DNA of 64,000 nt from Strigops habroptila (taxonomy: Eukaryota > Chordata > Aves > Psittaciformes > Psittacidae), in assembly GCF_004027225.2 (NCBI RefSeq), contig NC_044297.2, positions 4,918,047 to 4,982,046 on the forward strand, given 5' to 3'. Below are positions 62,870 to 64,000 of this stretch, piece by piece (position 1 is the stretch's first letter; every line of letters starts with the position of its first letter). The notes below the pieces were generated by a model that ran no database searches, was not told where the DNA came from, and was given only the letters and a program-made list of their open reading frames with translations. The position numbers were made by a program, and so were the translations under genes.

Positions 62870-63125
62870 GTTTATATTTGACCCGTGTAGGAAAACACAA
62901 AGAAAAAAACCTTTATTTTTTCACTTTCTTCCTGTAAGGCACCACACCCCCAGTTATTGACAGGGTAATTACACACCAGCCAAGGGTTTGTTTAGGAAAG
63001 AAGTGTGATTCAGACTGCCACAGGAGCTGGAAAGGGTTAACAGCCCCAAATTACATCGCTCCCACCGGAGCACCATAAACAGGAAGTTCTCCTGAAAAAA
63101 ACCCTTAGATTTAAAGCTGGTGACT
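62870..63125. other. AT-rich island in BIN3 intron
   Basis: GTTATTGACAGGGTAATTAC, AACCTTTATTTTTTCAC and CCATAAACAGGAAG; located between two CR1 fragments. Confidence 0.3.
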
Positions 63126-63331
63126 CAGGTTGGCTCCTGCTCCCAGAGCTGCTCCGGAGCCCTGCACCCGGCACGGGCCCAGGCTGTTACCGGTGCCTAA
63201 TTACACCGTTGGTTTGGAAGCAGTGGCCAGGCCGGGAGGGATCGGGGCGGCCGGGTCATGTGGGGCTTGTTTTGTCCGTGGGGATGTTGTGTCCCTGGTC
63301 GCAAGCGCTTTCTCCCCTGGAATCCCAGCCT

Positions 63332-63543
63332 GGTTTGGGTTGGAAGAGCTCATCTCCATCTCCCCTCTGGCAGGTTAAAGCCATTCCCCTTGTCCTGTCC
63401 CTACAGGCCCTTGTCCAAAGCCCCTCTCCAGGTTTCCTGGAGCCCCTTTAGGCACTGGAGCTGCTCTAAGGTCTCCTGTTCAGGAGCCTTCTCTTCTCCA
63501 GGCTGCCCCAGCCCAGCTCTCTCAGCCTGGCTCCAGAGAGAAC
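63332..63543 (-). mobile_element. CR1 LINE fragment with internal deletion, minus strand
   Basis: TGGTTTGGGTTGGAAG, the 3'-end part, is joined directly to AGCTCATCTCCATCTCCCCT, a part normally about 200 bases away; the rest runs to the AGCTCTCTCAGCCTGGCTCC block. Confidence 0.85.
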
Positions 63544-64000
63544 ACCGGCCTGGGAGTGTATCCAGTGGCCAAGAGCCCTAAAATGCATGTTATTAGCTTA
63601 GGCTTTGGGTAGTAGTGTGAGAGTTTGGACTGGTCCGAGTGGGGGCTCAGCACCATCCCAAGAAGGGGCTGGTGTGGATTTGGGATGCGATGCCGATGCC
63701 ACTGAGCTATAGGCGTGCTCTGGGAAAAGATGCTTGCGTTTCGTTACAAGACCCATTTTGTCTTTAGTTAAAGCACTGTGATGCAGAGAACATCGGGAGG
63801 TTTTGGAGGAGATGCTTTAACTGAGCAGCACCTCTTTAACTTAATTAAACACATTGAAAGCAGCTGCTGAATTCCCAGCTTTTGGTTATCCTGAGAGGTG
63901 AAATAGATGCAGCTATTTTCCGGAGGGCAGCGTGGCTGTAACCCCGGCCCCAGCCACCCCTGCCTGTGTGTGGGGTTTATGCTGAGCACCCTTCACCCTG

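Larger units (their letters stand above)
55428..64000 (+). other. BIN3 intron 1 (to window end)
   Basis: No coding exon was recognised. Contents: the CpG-island tail to 55840; an older CR1 (56207-56463); a GC-rich CpG patch at 56945-57175 and another at 59400-59520; three minus-strand CR1 fragments; AT-rich islands at 61900-62120 and 62870-63120; otherwise unremarkable mixed sequence. The assignment as an intron depends on the BIN3 exon 1 call. Confidence 0.5.

Overview
The window looks like a stretch of bird chromosome, probably a gene-dense, GC-rich microchromosome. The main reason is the set of fourteen CR1-type LINE 3' fragments with the avian 3' terminus (tandem ATTCTATG-like octamers). 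It also carries many GC-rich minisatellites and compact spliced genes. I cannot name the species; the younger CR1 copies share one diagnostic internal sequence, which suggests a lineage-specific burst.

Three protein-coding genes can be supported, all on the + strand. (1) PEBP4: its last three coding exons (28522-28567, 30089-30205, 36045-36136), a stop codon and an AATAAA signal at 36459-36464. Earlier exons were not found, so positions 1-28521 are best read as a large PEBP4 intron. (2) EGR3: two coding exons (47698-47851 and 48728-49770) encoding a 398-residue three-zinc-finger immediate-early transcription factor. It has a CpG island, a CArG box, CRE-like sites, a short leader with two uORFs, and a long AU- and A-rich 3' UTR. 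(3) BIN3: only the first exon (codons M-S-W, start at 55420) with a CpG-island promoter and a perfect CRE; the remaining 8.6 kb is its first intron. The order PEBP4-EGR3-BIN3 in one orientation matches the human 8p21 order as I recall it.

Layout: 1-28.5 kb is intronic, with mixed GC-rich sequence, CR1 fragments, minisatellites (7.4, 11.9 and 27.3 kb) and AT-rich, TAAT-rich islands resembling conserved non-coding elements. 28.5-36.5 kb holds the 3' part of PEBP4. 36.5-47.2 kb is intergenic, with CR1, a GATGGG-type repeat, AT-rich islands, and a CpG island with a TATA box and a splice donor (45.1-46.25 kb) that may be an upstream EGR3 or lncRNA promoter. 47.2-51.8 kb is EGR3, bracketed by minisatellites 5' (45.7 and 46.8 kb) and inside the 3' UTR (49.9-50.4 kb). 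51.8-55.2 kb is a short intergenic spacer. 55.3-64 kb is the BIN3 promoter, exon 1 and intron 1.

I see no phage, CRISPR, operon, retroviral or other exotic system. The unusual material is regulatory: the uORF arrangement and repeat arrays around EGR3, a diverged ~175 bp duplicated segment at 7.8 and 9.5 kb, and the AT-rich islands.
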